DNA of 64,000 nt from Aphrophora alni (taxonomy: Eukaryota; Arthropoda; Insecta; Hemiptera; Aphrophoridae). The notes beneath the pieces are model-generated. The model had not been told where the DNA came from and ran no database searches. It was given only the letters and a program-made list of their open reading frames with translations. Location: assembly GCA_963513935.1 (NCBI GenBank), contig OY740768.1, positions 20,707,177 to 20,771,176 of the forward strand, given 5' to 3'. The position numbers and the translations under genes were made by a program. Below, in pieces: positions 11,601 to 24,886 of this stretch (positions are counted from its first letter, which is position 1; each line of letters opens with the position of its first letter).

Positions 11601-14600
11601 CTGCTTCAGTTCAGCCAGTTTTGCTTATTTTTGTTAAGAACGTCAACGGGTTAATCTGATTGTAAGGAGCAGACATACATATAGAGGTCGCTAATCAAAT
11701 GGAACTTTAAATAAGCACAAAAGAGTCTCAGAAATTGTGTGTTGCTAAATTTAGTTAATTTTTAGAGATGTTAACCATTAGTACAACTGTTTCACTTTAA
11801 GTAAAGGATACAAAGGTTAGGTGGAACCTGTACGTAAATTACATGACCTTTCCAACCGCTCATTTTATATATTAAAGTTGTAACTATACATCACTAGTAC
11901 TCTCTTAGAATGATGATATTGTCATTTATGCCTGTATCTCTCTGAAAGTAAGCTCATGCGATGTAATCACATGAGTAATCAGCTGTTTTCTTTATCTTTA
12001 ACCTCAGAGCTCTGCATTGTACTGAGATCATTCCTCTTTCTGATTAAATTACCTGATACACTTGATTAGATATTTTGCAAAATGTTTAACTTTAGATAAA
12101 CAAATTTATTAAAAAGATATTATCTTTTATGTGATTAGTTTATAAAGAGATAATACCGAATTTTACAAAATCATTCACTAGAAAAACAATTATGATTAAC
12201 AATCACAGGTGATAATAGTTTCGTTTTGCATAAACACTTTAAACCCAATAAAAGTTATTTATTTTTTAATTCTAGCGAAATGGTTGAAATGTATTTTTTA
12301 AAAAAATAATGATAAATAAATGGACTGTATTTAAAACAATAGTAATAATACAGAAAACTATAATAATAATTATTATAATACTAAACAATGAATGCAAATA
12401 AAGAATAATGTTTCTATGTTTATAAAATGTAACCCTATAACTGGATTTTTACGAAAGATATGAAACAATAGATTAAAAGTTTAATTACAATCTGCTTAAA
12501 TGACATTTCTGAGGTTATTTTTAAGCATTACACGGCGTTAGTGGTTGAGAAATGAGTTTGCAAGAAATTAGTTACATATCCCGTGACATAAATAAAACGA
12601 CGTCATGGATAAAAATGATTATAACAATAGTCGGATGAGTGATATAAAGAACAAATTTATATGCATACACATAAAAAGAAAGGTAATTACTGTTACCCCA
12701 AACCCCCTCACAATAAAAAAAAATGGATACAACAATAAATTATCAGGAGATAGACATAAATTCCAAAGCTGAAAGTCAGAAGAAGAAATGTAATTCACTT
12801 GAAGAACTCTAATATTTTTACAGCTTAGTTACGCCTAGCCTAGAAAAGGAGTATTTTATTCCATAGACTAAAAAATATATTCAACAATATTCATAATTTT
12901 ACTAATTTTTGAACATAAAAGTTAAAAGAAATATACATTTGATAAAATTATAAACAAAAACTAGGTTGGTAATGTATAGTACAACACAAATAATCAATTC
13001 ATATAGTAGGTGTTTATGGTATTCTAAACAACTTTATTTAACAATAGCTCATCCTTTTTTTTTTAAGTTTTATATAAAAATTATTTATTTGTTTAAATTT
13101 TCTGATAATCATATATAGCGATTATTGTATTGTTTATTTTCTTTCTGTGTTAATTTGATACTAAATATACAATGATTGAATATATCTACAAATTTCGCAA
13201 TGTTTTAAATCTACAACCATTTTATATTTATTACTCAAATGATTTAAAACAGTAATACAGCCCTTTGACACTTCAATAAATAAAAATATATGTATACGAG
13301 TGTATAGTTTTTGAACTTGGTATTTACAATATTTCTATAAAATTCGATTTGATTTTCACATAGCCTAAGTAAAATGAAGGGAATCATATTAAAATTCTTG
13401 GAAGAGGTCAAAAGGTGGTAATTTATTAGTGGATATTATTAATATAATGTTTACGAATTATATCCGAGTCAGCTGTTTTTGACAGGTACATCTTTGTTTC
13501 TGATGTACGTTTCGGAAAATAATGGAAATAGTGAATGGGAGATCATAGAACATAATATTATGTTTACGTCATTACAGCAAAAAGTAAGTATTGGGCAACA
13601 TATTATGTAAAAAGGTTACCTTCATTAAAGTAACCTTTAATGCAAATACGCCTTAATAGTATTTACGCCTTTATAGCAAATAACTTTAAAATCAATTTTA
13701 AGGTAAACATTTAACTATAAAGCGTAATTGATTATTTTTAAACTGTTTTATATTCAAGTTTTGACAGTATTGAGAAGTATAGTATCTCTAGTCTTATATT
13801 AGTTTTGGAGGAAAAATATTCAACCAAACAAAATAAAACGTTTCGTAAACTTTTGAATATCTCGAGAGCAGTAACTAAAAGTTATAACACTAAAATAACA
13901 GAAATGATTTAGAAGAGTAATTTTGTGTAACAGTGACCTGAGGTTTGATTTTTGTCTATACTTTTGTTTTCGTATGAAAATAAATTAATATTTTACTATC
14001 ATCTTTAAAGTGAATGGAACGTAATATAAATGTTACAATTAAACCAATGCAGTAAAATCTTTACGACAAGAAAATATTTCAGGGTGTGGCTGTATAATTC
14101 ATTTATGAACATATGGATTAGTGGTCGGAAGTTCTATAATAATAGATAGTTTCGGTTAAATAACTTAATATATTCTGAGTAAGCGAATAGCCAGATGTAG
14201 TAGAAATATTATCTCTAACTGTCTCTATATATTTGGGTTACTAATATTGTCACAAATTAGGTTTTACAATTAATTTAGAAAGTATTATTAGTTTTGAAAA
14301 TAAAATAAAATCAATCAATAATGTAATTATCATGTATGCTAAATAAATTTTATATTTACTGAAAATAATAATTATCAGATCTAATAATTAAATATTAAGT
14401 GGAGGGTGGGGGATGAAAAGTTAAGAAAAGTCATTAATAATATTTAAAATATAAAAATTATTATAGGGATTTTAATAATCAATCATTTAAAAATAATATT
14501 TTATTTTCTAAGTTTATAGAAAATAATATTCAATAAAATAACCAAAACTAATTCAAGGATGATTAAAATTACGATCTAATCCTTTAAACTCTCCATGTTA

Positions 14601-17600
14601 CATCAATATATCAACATCAACACAAGCTGGGTTGTATCAACATGATATCATTGTGCACATAACCCTTGACACGATCCACAAAGCTCTCAGCTATCACATT
14701 ATAATCATAGTACTCATAGTGATTGCTTAGCTTACATGAAGATACATAAAAATATTAAAATATATTAAATAAAACAGAAACAAATAAAATTGACAAAATA
14801 TTTCCTTATTCATGAAGGAACTGTAAAAAATCGGAAATAAATTGAAACTAAAATGTTGCTTTTAGCGAGTTTCAAACATCTTACACTGCAAATTTTTTAT
14901 ATTTTCCAGAAAAATAGCCCTGTTACTATTGTTTTAATTTGTGTGGAATTTTGATTTGTGGATATTTATCACGTTATTGAAAATTCGAAGTGTCTGGCAG
15001 TTACTTGAGAACACAAAATAAAATGATTTTTAAAGTGTTATTGTCTTAATTGCGTCATTCATAATGATCAAGTTAGTATCTGAAAAAAAATCGATAGAAA
15101 GACAGAAATATATAGAGATTTTATTCAACAACTTATTGTTTCATCCACTTACGTAAAAAGAAATATTAATGTTGATAAAATTTGTTTTAATAAAAATCCA
15201 TTGGAATAAGGAGGCGAAATGAGCATCATTCAAACACGCCTAGGAATATTCGTTATTTTCGTATATAAAAAAAAAAAATCTAGTTTACTGTGCTTTTTAA
15301 CTTAAAAGCAATACATACTTAGTTTTACACTATATAGTTTGTTGACTCACCCTCATTATTTTCATTAGTCTTAAATATTTGCAAGGGTAAAGCATGTAAT
15401 TAAACTTATTTAACAGTATGTGTTTAACAAATATACGTTTCTATCCTTTGTTTTCCTGTATTAGTCAAGTCGTTTTCATTTTAGTTAGACAAAAATTATT
15501 GGTGTGACAGACAACATTCATATAATTTATTTAATCGGGTACTATTCAGAGCTGAAAAATAAACTACAAAATAACTCAATTCAGATAACCTACCTCCTTA
15601 TTAATTTCACTTCTGTTTCGAGATGAAGTTAACATTAGCTTATTTGAGTTAATTTATTCTAAAAGGTTTAATTTCAAATAGGAAGTCTCATTTATTTTGA
15701 ACCAATTAAGTAATTTAAATTGGGGAATTGGTGTCCAAATATTTTTTTATATTTTTGTTAAGCAATTGTATTTTTTTAATAAACCTCACATAGATTATGT
15801 TTTGCTATACTGATTTACTTGTAAATATCAGTACCATTTAATTAAATATAGGCACATCTAAATTAAAACACAATAACAATAATATAATCAATATTATAAA
15901 AATCCAAACATATCAACCCCAGTTGTCCAAGTGTTATATAATATTTTAATGTATTCATTTGGTTTGTAATTATAATTAGCTAAGAGAAATATTAAATTTT
16001 AGTAAGGAGAATAATTAAAACTATCGTCACATTCTAACCAGAGTAAGAGTTTAAAAGTTTCGCTTTTATTTTAATCAGTACATCTTGGTGGTTAATGTTA
16101 TCCAGATCATAACTGTAAGAATTTGCTTTGACCAATGTTGAAAATTGTTGCGGTACTGTAAAAATGGAAAATAAATGATTTTTGTGTGTTTATTTGATCA
16201 ATATGTGATATAAACATACTGTTTATCGTTGCCGTGTATATAAACACACATAATACAATACACACTTACAAAATAAAATGATATAAGTACTGGTCAAACT
16301 TCATTTTAATTAATAATACGTAGATAACATAAAAATGTTAAAAATGAAAAAGAAAAAAAAGAACAAATTAAAACTTTATTTATTTATTATAATTAGGTAG
16401 ATATGTAGCGCTATGTCTTAATTAGATAGTTATGTAAATTACAATATTTTGTAATTTATCAACGTTAAGGAAACTTGGCAGTTTGTAGCCTTGATTACTG
16501 GGAGACGTGTTTTTGGCTTAATTAATTCGTACTCTTGAAGCGTGAAAGCATCAATGATATAGACGCTTTGTTTCATGTAATAGATTTCTTCAAATATCGC
16601 ACAATATTCGTTTTATCCGATTTGATGTACAAACCTCCATAATAAAGTGAGTGTAATATTATATAAATTTAAAAATCTACAATTAGTTTTAAATAGAAGA
16701 TACAAATATAATTATATTTAAGTTTTAATGAAGTTTAAAAAAAAATCCTTTGAAATAATATTTATAAAAATAACCTTATTTATATGTTTATAATCATACT
16801 AAAACTTAAAATTAAACACATTTTGAAGGAGAGGGGTTACAGTTGCTATTTCTGTATATATGTAAAGATAAAATCACATGGGTTCAACTACTAATTCGTA
16901 ACTGTCTGAAATAAAGGAGTATTTACTTTGAATATTTTCATTACCGGACCTATTATGGTAAAAAAATCATGGAAAAAAATGAAACTGAGAATGTACTGAA
17001 CATTAAAGGTCCTGTATAGATACATATGATGGGGAAACTCTTTTGGCTTATGGAAATAGGAGACGACTACACAATAAGAAGTAAGGTGGAAATAGATGAA
17101 TAGATAAATAAAACGTAGTATTATTTGTTGAATAACTTAGCCTAACTTCAACACATGTAAAGATAATGATTTATTCAGAATAGGTTATCTTTTTGTGCAT
17201 TACTCCTTATAGATAATAAATAGGCTATAAATATGCACTTTAAAAAACAGCAGGCAATAATAAATTTACATTTGGAATTGTGAATCATATACTTGTTTGA
17301 AGGGGGGGGGGATAAATGTAGTATCTATATTATAACAAACATACACTCTAGTTTGCAAATGCAAATGAACTTTTATTGTTACAATTTCTTTCTTTATTAT
17401 TATAATATTAATTTTTCACAATTAATTTTAATTTAATTTTGACTTGCTAAGGATGCACTTATCTGAATACAGCAACAGTCTAATTCCTTAATCTTACAAT
17501 TGAAATACCTACAATATTTCTTAACCTAAAGAAATGAAAATACCTGAAATAAATATCAATGACAATTAAACACAATCTAATAAGATTATACAATGCTTCC

Positions 17601-17733
17601 TTATCAAATAAAAAAGAAACAAAGAGCGTATCAAAATTGTTATTAGTCTGAATTATTTATAATGAATTCAATGTTACTGTAATTTCTTTTATTTGAGTTA
17701 TTTTAGTAATTATGTGAACAATTAATTAATTAA
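11595..17733. other. Long AT-rich region without recognised genes
   Basis: No long open frame and no mobile-element motif seen. Contains a G10 run at 17,302-17,311. Confidence 0.6.
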
Positions 17734-17890
17734 TGTAATGCCCTGGCTAGCTTGTTTTATTTAAAGATTGATTTAAAATACAATAAAATCTCTCTCTCGT
17801 GCGTGTGGTTCTTTGGTGAATATAATTTAAACTTTAGTTACTGAATCAAAATGTTGTTGGTGGTTAATTATTTACACAAATTTTCACAGT

Positions 17891-18091
17891 CTACTCACAA
17901 TCCGAAGCGTGGTTGTTTGGTGGTTGTTCCAGAGTATAAGCTCGATGTTGATTTGGTGTCCAATAATCTCCTTTATTCTCACAAAGTTGTAATCTGGTCT
18001 GGTTGGCGTAACTCTTGATTTCTCGCAGAATCCCTCTTCGTATTCTAGACGCTGACATTTCATCTATTAACTTTTCGCTGACTATATTCAA
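17891..18091 (-). CDS. 66-codon open frame within the solo-LTR candidate
   Basis: The open frame runs downstream of the LTR's ACGTCGA repeats, in the same (minus) orientation as the proposed LTR transcript. Its composition is protein-like: 'SASRIRRGILREIKSYANQT' then 'RLQLCENKGDYWTPNQHRAY'. The first codon is not ATG. I do not recognise a domain. It may be an LTR-internal leader peptide or simply a chance frame in the GC-richer LTR. Confidence 0.22.
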   Translation of the reverse strand: MNIVSEKLIDEMSASRIRRGILREIKSYANQTRLQLCENKGDYWTPNQHRAYTLEQPPNNHASDCE

Positions 18092-18120
18092 TTTATAATT
18101 ATTCTTTACCTTTAACTAAT

Positions 18121-18262
18121 TCGCTGTTCGACGTATTCTTTCAATTGTTATTAAACTGTTCGACGTATTTCTTTTACTTTAACTATCTATCTTCTCGACG
18201 TACTTTCTTTAAATTTAAACACTTCAATTTCGACGTCGTAACTTTCTTTAATTTAATATTCT
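18121..18262 (+). repeat. Degenerate tandem repeat, about 32-36 bp unit with core TTCGACGTA, four copies
   Basis: Cores at 18,126 (gttcgacgta), 18,158 (gttcgacgta), 18,194 (ctcgacgta) and 18,229 (ttcgacgtcgta) are each followed by a pyrimidine-rich 'tttctttaa'-like tail. The array lies in the transcribed part of the LTR candidate. Confidence 0.6.
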
Positions 18263-19961
18263 TTGCGATGATATTCAAATGTTTACGAATTTTCCAGAAG
18301 ATTATACAATTTATTATACAGGTTTTAACAACATTTAATGAAGCACAATTATCAAGTAGAACAACCTTGTACCAAAAACCTCGCAGAACAACCTCGTTTC
18401 CTTCTCTGGTACCTATATTTATAATTTCCTCGTTTTAAACAGTCACACCACGGCTTTATTTTTCATTGGTGTGATTCAAATTTTACTGGAATATAGAAAG
18501 CGACGCTTTGGTTATTTAAACTTTGTCCTTTGATCTCTCCTTACTATAACGTATCTCTAAATAAGCTCCTTGCCCTTAAACCCTTCAGTTTTTTTGAAGT
18601 ATGAGCTTGTCCATGTCCTGTCAACTCTTTTATTTCTTGTCAAATTGATGACTTGCCGTTCACTGATCCTAGCCAACAACCTTTCGTTACAATATATTTA
18701 AATAATTGATACAAAGCATGTCATTAATTTTTAAATTATATTTTTGTACCTATAATATGTTCTTCATCATACGTAGTTAAACTCTATGAATGTATAATAT
18801 TGAATTCAAACCAAGCACATTTGGTAAGTATTGATTTAAAGGGTAAATTTTACAAAATGTATGGATTTAAGATTAAAATACAATAATAATTAGAGTATAT
18901 AAAAACTCATATTAGATTTAATTTGGTGATTATTTACAATTAATTAGTATTAATAATAACTAGTAGCGAATAGGTAGAGGTTTACCATGACCTCTGCTAT
19001 ATTCTATATATATTAAAATCAAATTACTTATAATCAAAAGCTGCCAATACCGAGATAATAAACTTAGTCAGAGACACGTCACATTTATTATTCTATACTG
19101 CTCGGAGAGTTGAGATTAAAACTATATCTTTAATATCGTGTTTATTGTCCTTTCAGTCCATTTACACGCCTACCCGTGGGGCTCTTATTAACCAAAAACG
19201 GCAAATTCATTGACTTTTGGAGAGGAACTCGTTTCATATTAAGAGAAATATACTCTTAAAAATGGATCATCTTGTAATCCTGTATGAGAAAAATTCCTTG
19301 AAATTAAATAACAAATACCCTAAGGTTTTTGTGGCCTGAGTTTTGAGTAATCGCGATAATAATATGAAGCAAATGAACTAGGTACTGAAATTGAAAACAA
19401 TTTTTTAATAGATTCTTTGCCGTTTTATATTAAAATTTTCCTTATTTGAATAGTTTTATAAATTTCTTTAGATTAAAATAGGTAGGGACAGTAACGTAAT
19501 ATGTCTTTAATACTTAGAACAATCCATTCAAAGAATAAAAAATCTTTATTTTAAAGTTTGACTAGAGCCTAATGGTGTTTCTGTTGCTACAATGATAAGA
19601 AACTATATATTCATGAATATACAAAAAGTATTCCAGGTTGAACATTTTTAAAACTGTAGTATAAATTTACATATTTAGTGAATAATTTTTCTCCTTGAAC
19701 ACCCTGTTATTCAGTTTGATAATTTTTAAATTGTTATATATGAAATAAATGGTTAATTTCTAAGGAAAATTTTTCTTCTTCCATTAAGAAATCTGACATT
19801 CAAAATATTTACGCAAAGGTTATAAGTTTTATTATTAAATTTCATCATCCGTCGTTGTTTTTCTTCTAGGATGAAGATTTTGCACTAAAGTACAATATGT
19901 AGAGTAATTAAACATTCTTTTTAAAATACCTGGATCAATTCACTAATATAATAGTGAAGTA

Positions 19962-19963
<2 letters not shown>

Positions 19964-20016
<53 letters not shown>
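19964..20016. repeat. (AT)n microsatellite
   Basis: Uninterrupted AT tract of about 53 bases. Confidence 0.97.
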
Positions 20017-20019
<3 letters not shown>

Positions 20020-22283
20020 CAATTATTTAAACACTAACACAGTTTCATTGTGCAAATGATTAACCAACTGATGCCTTCTTTATCTCAGTAAATTTATGTG
20101 TATTTTTTTCCCACGAGATATAAGTGGTATAGAATGAGTTGTAGTCGTTTAGAGATTTGTTTAGTAGTTTTGATTATCAATTGAGATTAGTTTCAGTATG
20201 TAGAGAATTGTTAGATTCCAATGAGTAGTTTTTTCCTTGTTTAGATTAGATAATATAAGTACAAAAACTTAAATGAAGGTGAATTGTGTAAATTTAGAGC
20301 AGCACGCTGTCCATTTGCAACTTATATGATTGCCGTGAAAAACAAAGTTAATGTTGTAAAAAGGATAAGAGTGATGAATATAATAAAAGTGTAAAACCAC
20401 TGAGGGTTGAAAGTGTTGCTAAAATAAAATAAAGACAGTTATTATTGGCCTTTGTAGCTTAATGTGTTGTTGAGATAACAGTGTCAGCAACATACAGACA
20501 CACGTAGTGATAAAGATACTTCATAATTTTAAGACATTTTACCTTTTTTTAAGATTATTTTTTAAAAATTTAATGCGTTTCTCGAGAAAAGCTTTGGATA
20601 TTGCTATGCTTTTTACAATTACAATTTTTTTTATGTATTAGTAAAATTAAATACAACTACTTTTATATACTTTGAATGAAAAAATATAATAATATATCTA
20701 CAGATTTAATAATATAGAGCTTATTGTTAATTACCAAAATAGTCAAAGTGAAATAACTATCAGATTTGTAAATAATAGAACAAAGTAATAGAGACATACT
20801 CGTAGATTAAAAAACGTTTATTGAAAATCTCTTTTAGACGTCTGTTAAACTTACGAATAATAAACTCATGGTAACGTTAGGGTATAAGTTAAGTAACGCA
20901 CTTATTTTTAAGTAATCTATCGGTAATTTGTTAATTAAATTATTATTGTACATCGCTTAAACTTTGTCTTTTTGTCAGGATTATTTATTGAAATTTTACC
21001 AGTACTTAATATTTTTCATTAAAATATTTTGTTCAATTTCCTATCTTTTATATGTATTAAAATTTGTATTGGAAATATCGTTCACAATACATTAGAAATT
21101 TTGATAATTAAAAATTATGTTATATTTAGTACTGTTAGTAAACCTATTTTAAATTTAGAATAATTTTTGTTTTTTAAAATAAAATTATTGATGGGGTTAT
21201 AAGAATTTGAATTGGTTACTGAAAGTAGATAAATAATAACAATAATAATAATAATAGATCAAAATGATTCAAGGCTAAACTATTAATAATTATTTATAAA
21301 AAAGAGTAAAAGGAAAGGGAGATAGTATGTCTGTATGATGAGAATGTTTTGGGAAAATTAAAATACGAGTAATATGAGTTATTAAAACATACGATGTATT
21401 ATATATATTTAACTGTGGCTTATTTAAATAATAAATAATACCTGTAGTTAACTAGTTAATTCAAAGAATTTATGTGAACTTCATTGCAATTTTATGTAAT
21501 TATATTAAGAATATTAATCACGTAATTAGAAGTCAAATCAAATTCGCTAATAAATTGTCATTGTATTTGTACTCAGAGGCTACAACTAATATATATCATA
21601 AATATGGTTGTAACTATTTTTTTATTTAATTTTTAGTATTTTTGTTTAAAAGATAACTTTATATGACTCGTAATTTAACAACTTATTTTATACAATTTGT
21701 TTAATGCAATATGACCTTAATGATGTCTTTTATATTGTAGATTTTTTAGATTCAGAATTTGAATTAAATCTTTTACTTTAGATCTATAAGAAAATGTGTA
21801 ACAATTAATATGTATTTAAATCTTAATTACTATATAATTCTAGTTAAATCAAAGCAGAGGAAAACGTATCCTGATTCACGTAGCTAATATTTGCGTCATA
21901 ATCTACAAAGTAGTACCTCACATTTTAACGGGATCCTTCAGCCGGGCTGTGCTACTTTATACTAATTGACACCCACCTTTTTAAAACCCTCCGTCCTACA
22001 TCCTTATATATGATTAGCCAATTTGTATTCAACAGTGAGTACAAAATATCATTACATTATGAATCTGAGCTGCCTTCAATGTTCTTTATGGCACAAATTG
22101 GGTGATAAGTATAATTGGTTTGCTTGTTCAATATAAACTTAAACTAATTTTTTTTTTTTATTCGTAAACAACAATATTAAATTTTATTAATTCATGTAAG
22201 TCGGAATAGTTGGATTACATTTTAATACAACTGTATCGCCTTCATCAAGCGTTCAATTTACGGAGCAAAATGATTCATCAAAA

Positions 22284-22286
<3 letters not shown>

Positions 22287-22359
<73 letters not shown>

Positions 22360-22384
22360 AGTGTGTGTATGTGTGTGTGTGTGT
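22287..22384. repeat. Compound (AT)n-(GT)n microsatellite
   Basis: An AT tract (22,287-22,348) passes into a GT-rich tract (22,361-22,384). The 67-codon frame with repeated Ile-Tyr across it is an artefact of the repeat. Confidence 0.97.
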
Positions 22385-24530
22385 ATATTTTATTGACATA
22401 TTTTAGGGTTTAAAATGTTTATTCTAAATTTGAAAGTTTAAATACAAAGATATTTTAACGTGTTATTATTATCATCTTTGTCACAATTTCGATTACTTGA
22501 AATAGTTATAAGACAATATTTATAAAATGTATGCCAGAAGTGGGAATTCGACAAATTGAGTTAAACTATTGTACTATTTAAATTTTGATTAATGTTTCTT
22601 CTATGAGAGCTATATATTTTTTACTAATTGGAATATGTATGAATATGTTGTAACTCATATTAATTATCAATTACACCAGTTTATGGTGTATTATTAGACA
22701 ATAGTAACTCTAATCTTCGTGAATTTTTGAAAGTTGTTTAATTTGACATGTTAAACGTGGTGTCTACGGTATTTCGTGGTTAATGCCAGAATAAAAACAT
22801 GTAAAAATATCCATTGTTCTTCTATAATTTTAAATTAGATGAATGTAAATTTAAGTAAGATATATTTGAGGTATATTTCAATAAAATATGTAAGCTGTTT
22901 TTGATTTGAAGATGGAAATTATAACGACGATATTAGATTTTTATTAATTTCTTTTTTACCACTTCGTTGAACATAACTTTAAAATATTTATTTTTTTGTC
23001 TAATTCAAAGAAACACCTAATTGCAATATTTATTAATTCTCCATGTCTATATAACATAACAATAAATTATATTCTACATCACCTGGAAAATGAAGAATAA
23101 TATCGCGATTGTGAGTAACTGAATATTACATAAAATGATTTCCAATTAAACGACTATACTAGGTTAACTGTTAATTTGAAAAAGAAATATCGTGTAGAGG
23201 TTTGTTTAAATATATAAACTTTGTTGTTGTTACCAAGGATTATTGTTTTTATAAGATTTAAGAATTATTTGAACCAGATTGGTAACATGTTTAAAATAAA
23301 ACGAAGCGATTTCCAAACAGTGCTGAAATTTATTAACGCTGGAATAAATTGACCATTTACACAAACTGTGAATATAAGCTAACACTAACTTAATTAACAA
23401 ATGTTTATCAATAAACAAATTTTGTATAATTACATGCCCTTAATAAATTTTACAATTAATTTAATCTTTTCCCCACCCATACAAATAGTTACAGATGAAA
23501 TTTTAAAGAGTAAAATAAATTTTGTAAAAAAAAAAAAAAAATTAATTATTGAAAATAAATTTAAGTTCAAGGTGTATATTAAATCTAATAGGTTTTCATC
23601 ATTAAATTGCTTATAAATTATTACAATTTTATTTATTAAATTTCTTAAATACTGAGTTGGCCAACTAAATAAAAAAAACAAAAGATTAGTTTATTACATA
23701 AAAAGAAAATTAAATTTTTATTGACGTCAATATATATATTTTTAATTTAGAAAATAACCCCTTTGGGGTCGTGGGGCCGAAAAATTTGCATGCTGTCCCA
23801 TCCTATAATTAATTTAAAATTTGTACATATTTATTTCACCAAGAATGATCACCAAGATAAGTTCACTTTATTAGGCCTTATTTTTTTTTATTAAAGTTTT
23901 TAAACAGACACAGGCAAAGTTCATTTTTGATACCATGAGGCACATTTCAAAAAGATTTTTTTTTTATAAGTTGAACTCTTATGAGCTAAGATGTCCTGAA
24001 TTGTGTTTCAACTTGCTTTTTTGTCCTGACCTTGAACCAGCATTGGCTGCACAAAAAAGTGACTTGTTAAAAGAGGTTTAAGCAATCTTATACAGTTTCA
24101 TTAACAGGATTGTTTACATGTAATGAAATTAGGTTGAAAGTAGTTAAAAAGAAAAATATTTTCACAATTACAAAATGTCTTCAAAAGGAAATTAGAAAAT
24201 AAGTTTTTATTAATTAAGAAACCAAGATAGCTCGGTCTTTGTCTGAAATCCAAAACTGGTACAAATTGCAAGAAAAGAGAAAATAAAAGATTTTAATTAA
24301 AATGAAAGATTGATTAATTAATTCTCTGATTTTATGATTATCTTACAGATTATAATTTGATTTTTTTTAGTTAATTTTTAAATGAAAAATGGTTACTTTA
24401 CTTTTATAAAAATAATTACGTTTTTCAAAAGAAATTACTGTCAATTCAAAGAAAATTAATTATGATTAAATTATTTCTAGACAATACGTAGCTGCAATTA
24501 AAATTAAAAGATGTAGACATAAAATTTTAA

Positions 24531-24725
24531 TATGGTCAATTTAATTCTTGTTACCTGGATTTGGTTGACGAAAGCTTACGAGCTATTTGCGTGAAAGGAA
24601 GTCATCCAAGAAAACCATTCGGCGAGTTACTCATTATGCACTTAAGAGCCTTTGAATTTTTTGTACAAATTTTTAGACTGATTTTAGCGAGTAATTTTGA
24701 AGAAGACCCGAGATTATTTAAATAA
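24531..24725 (+). CDS. Unassigned 64-codon open frame, protein-like
   Basis: The frame is open from a stop at 24,528 to TAA at 24,723, with no ATG in its first half. It reads '...YLDLVDESLRAICVKGSHPR' then 'KPFGELLIMHLRAFEFFVQI' and 'FRLILASNFEEDPRLFK'. The start of the frame is locally GC-richer than its neighbours. I recognise no family. A decayed exon or element fragment is possible, and so is chance. Confidence 0.2.
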   Translation, partial: YGQFNSCYLDLVDESLRAICVKGSHPRKPFGELLIMHLRAFEFFVQIFRLILASNFEEDPRLFK

Positions 24726-24872
24726 AGAAATATAAACTTGAAGTTTTACATTATGTGACTACTTTGAGATACGACTAGATGCCCTTCGAACTACGTACTG
24801 ACTTGATGAATTCAAGGTTGACCGGGGTTAAGGTCTAATTAGCAGATCGCGCGACACCGTTTCCAGAGTTGA

Positions 24873-24886
24873 CCACCAGATGGTAG
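24873..24886 (+). promoter_or_regulatory. CTCF-like insulator motif
   Basis: CCACCAGATGGTAG differs at one position from the CTCF core CCASYAGRKGGCRS as I recall it. It lies in a locally GC-richer island (about 24,780-24,900). One motif match is weak evidence for a bound insulator. Confidence 0.3.

Larger units (their letters stand above)
17734..18691 (-). mobile_element. Solo-LTR candidate (958 bp)
   Basis: The segment starts TGTAATG and ends CGTTACA, a matched inverted terminus of the TG...CA type. Read on the minus strand it has an LTR layout: U3 from 18,691; a TATA box (TATAAATATA, 18,414-18,423 reversed); then about 650 bases to a poly(A) signal AATAAAA (17,755-17,762 reversed), 20-odd bases before the 3' end. 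Its base composition is less AT-rich than its surroundings. Inside is a 4-fold ACGTCGA repeat and a 66-codon open frame. No primer site or internal element follows on either side, so it would be a solo LTR. I do not see an exact target-site duplication (ATTAA left, ATATA right), which weakens the call. A DNA transposon with short inverted ends is the alternative. Confidence 0.5.
18692..24530. other. AT-rich region, microsatellites, no recognised gene
   Basis: Holds two microsatellites (19.96 and 22.29 kb). At 19,157 a polypyrimidine-AG acceptor (ttgtcctttcag) is followed by a 33-codon open frame 'PFTRLPVGLLLTKNGKFIDF...', which is too short to call an exon. Poly(A)13 lies near 23,527. Confidence 0.55.

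Noticed and set aside
17891..18438. Host gene in the GC-richer segment
   Set aside because: The segment is better explained as an LTR (matched termini, TATA box, poly(A) signal).
22210..22413. 67-codon frame with Ile-Tyr repeats (also at 37,598, 46,907 and 50,808)
   Set aside because: Translation of AT/GT microsatellites.
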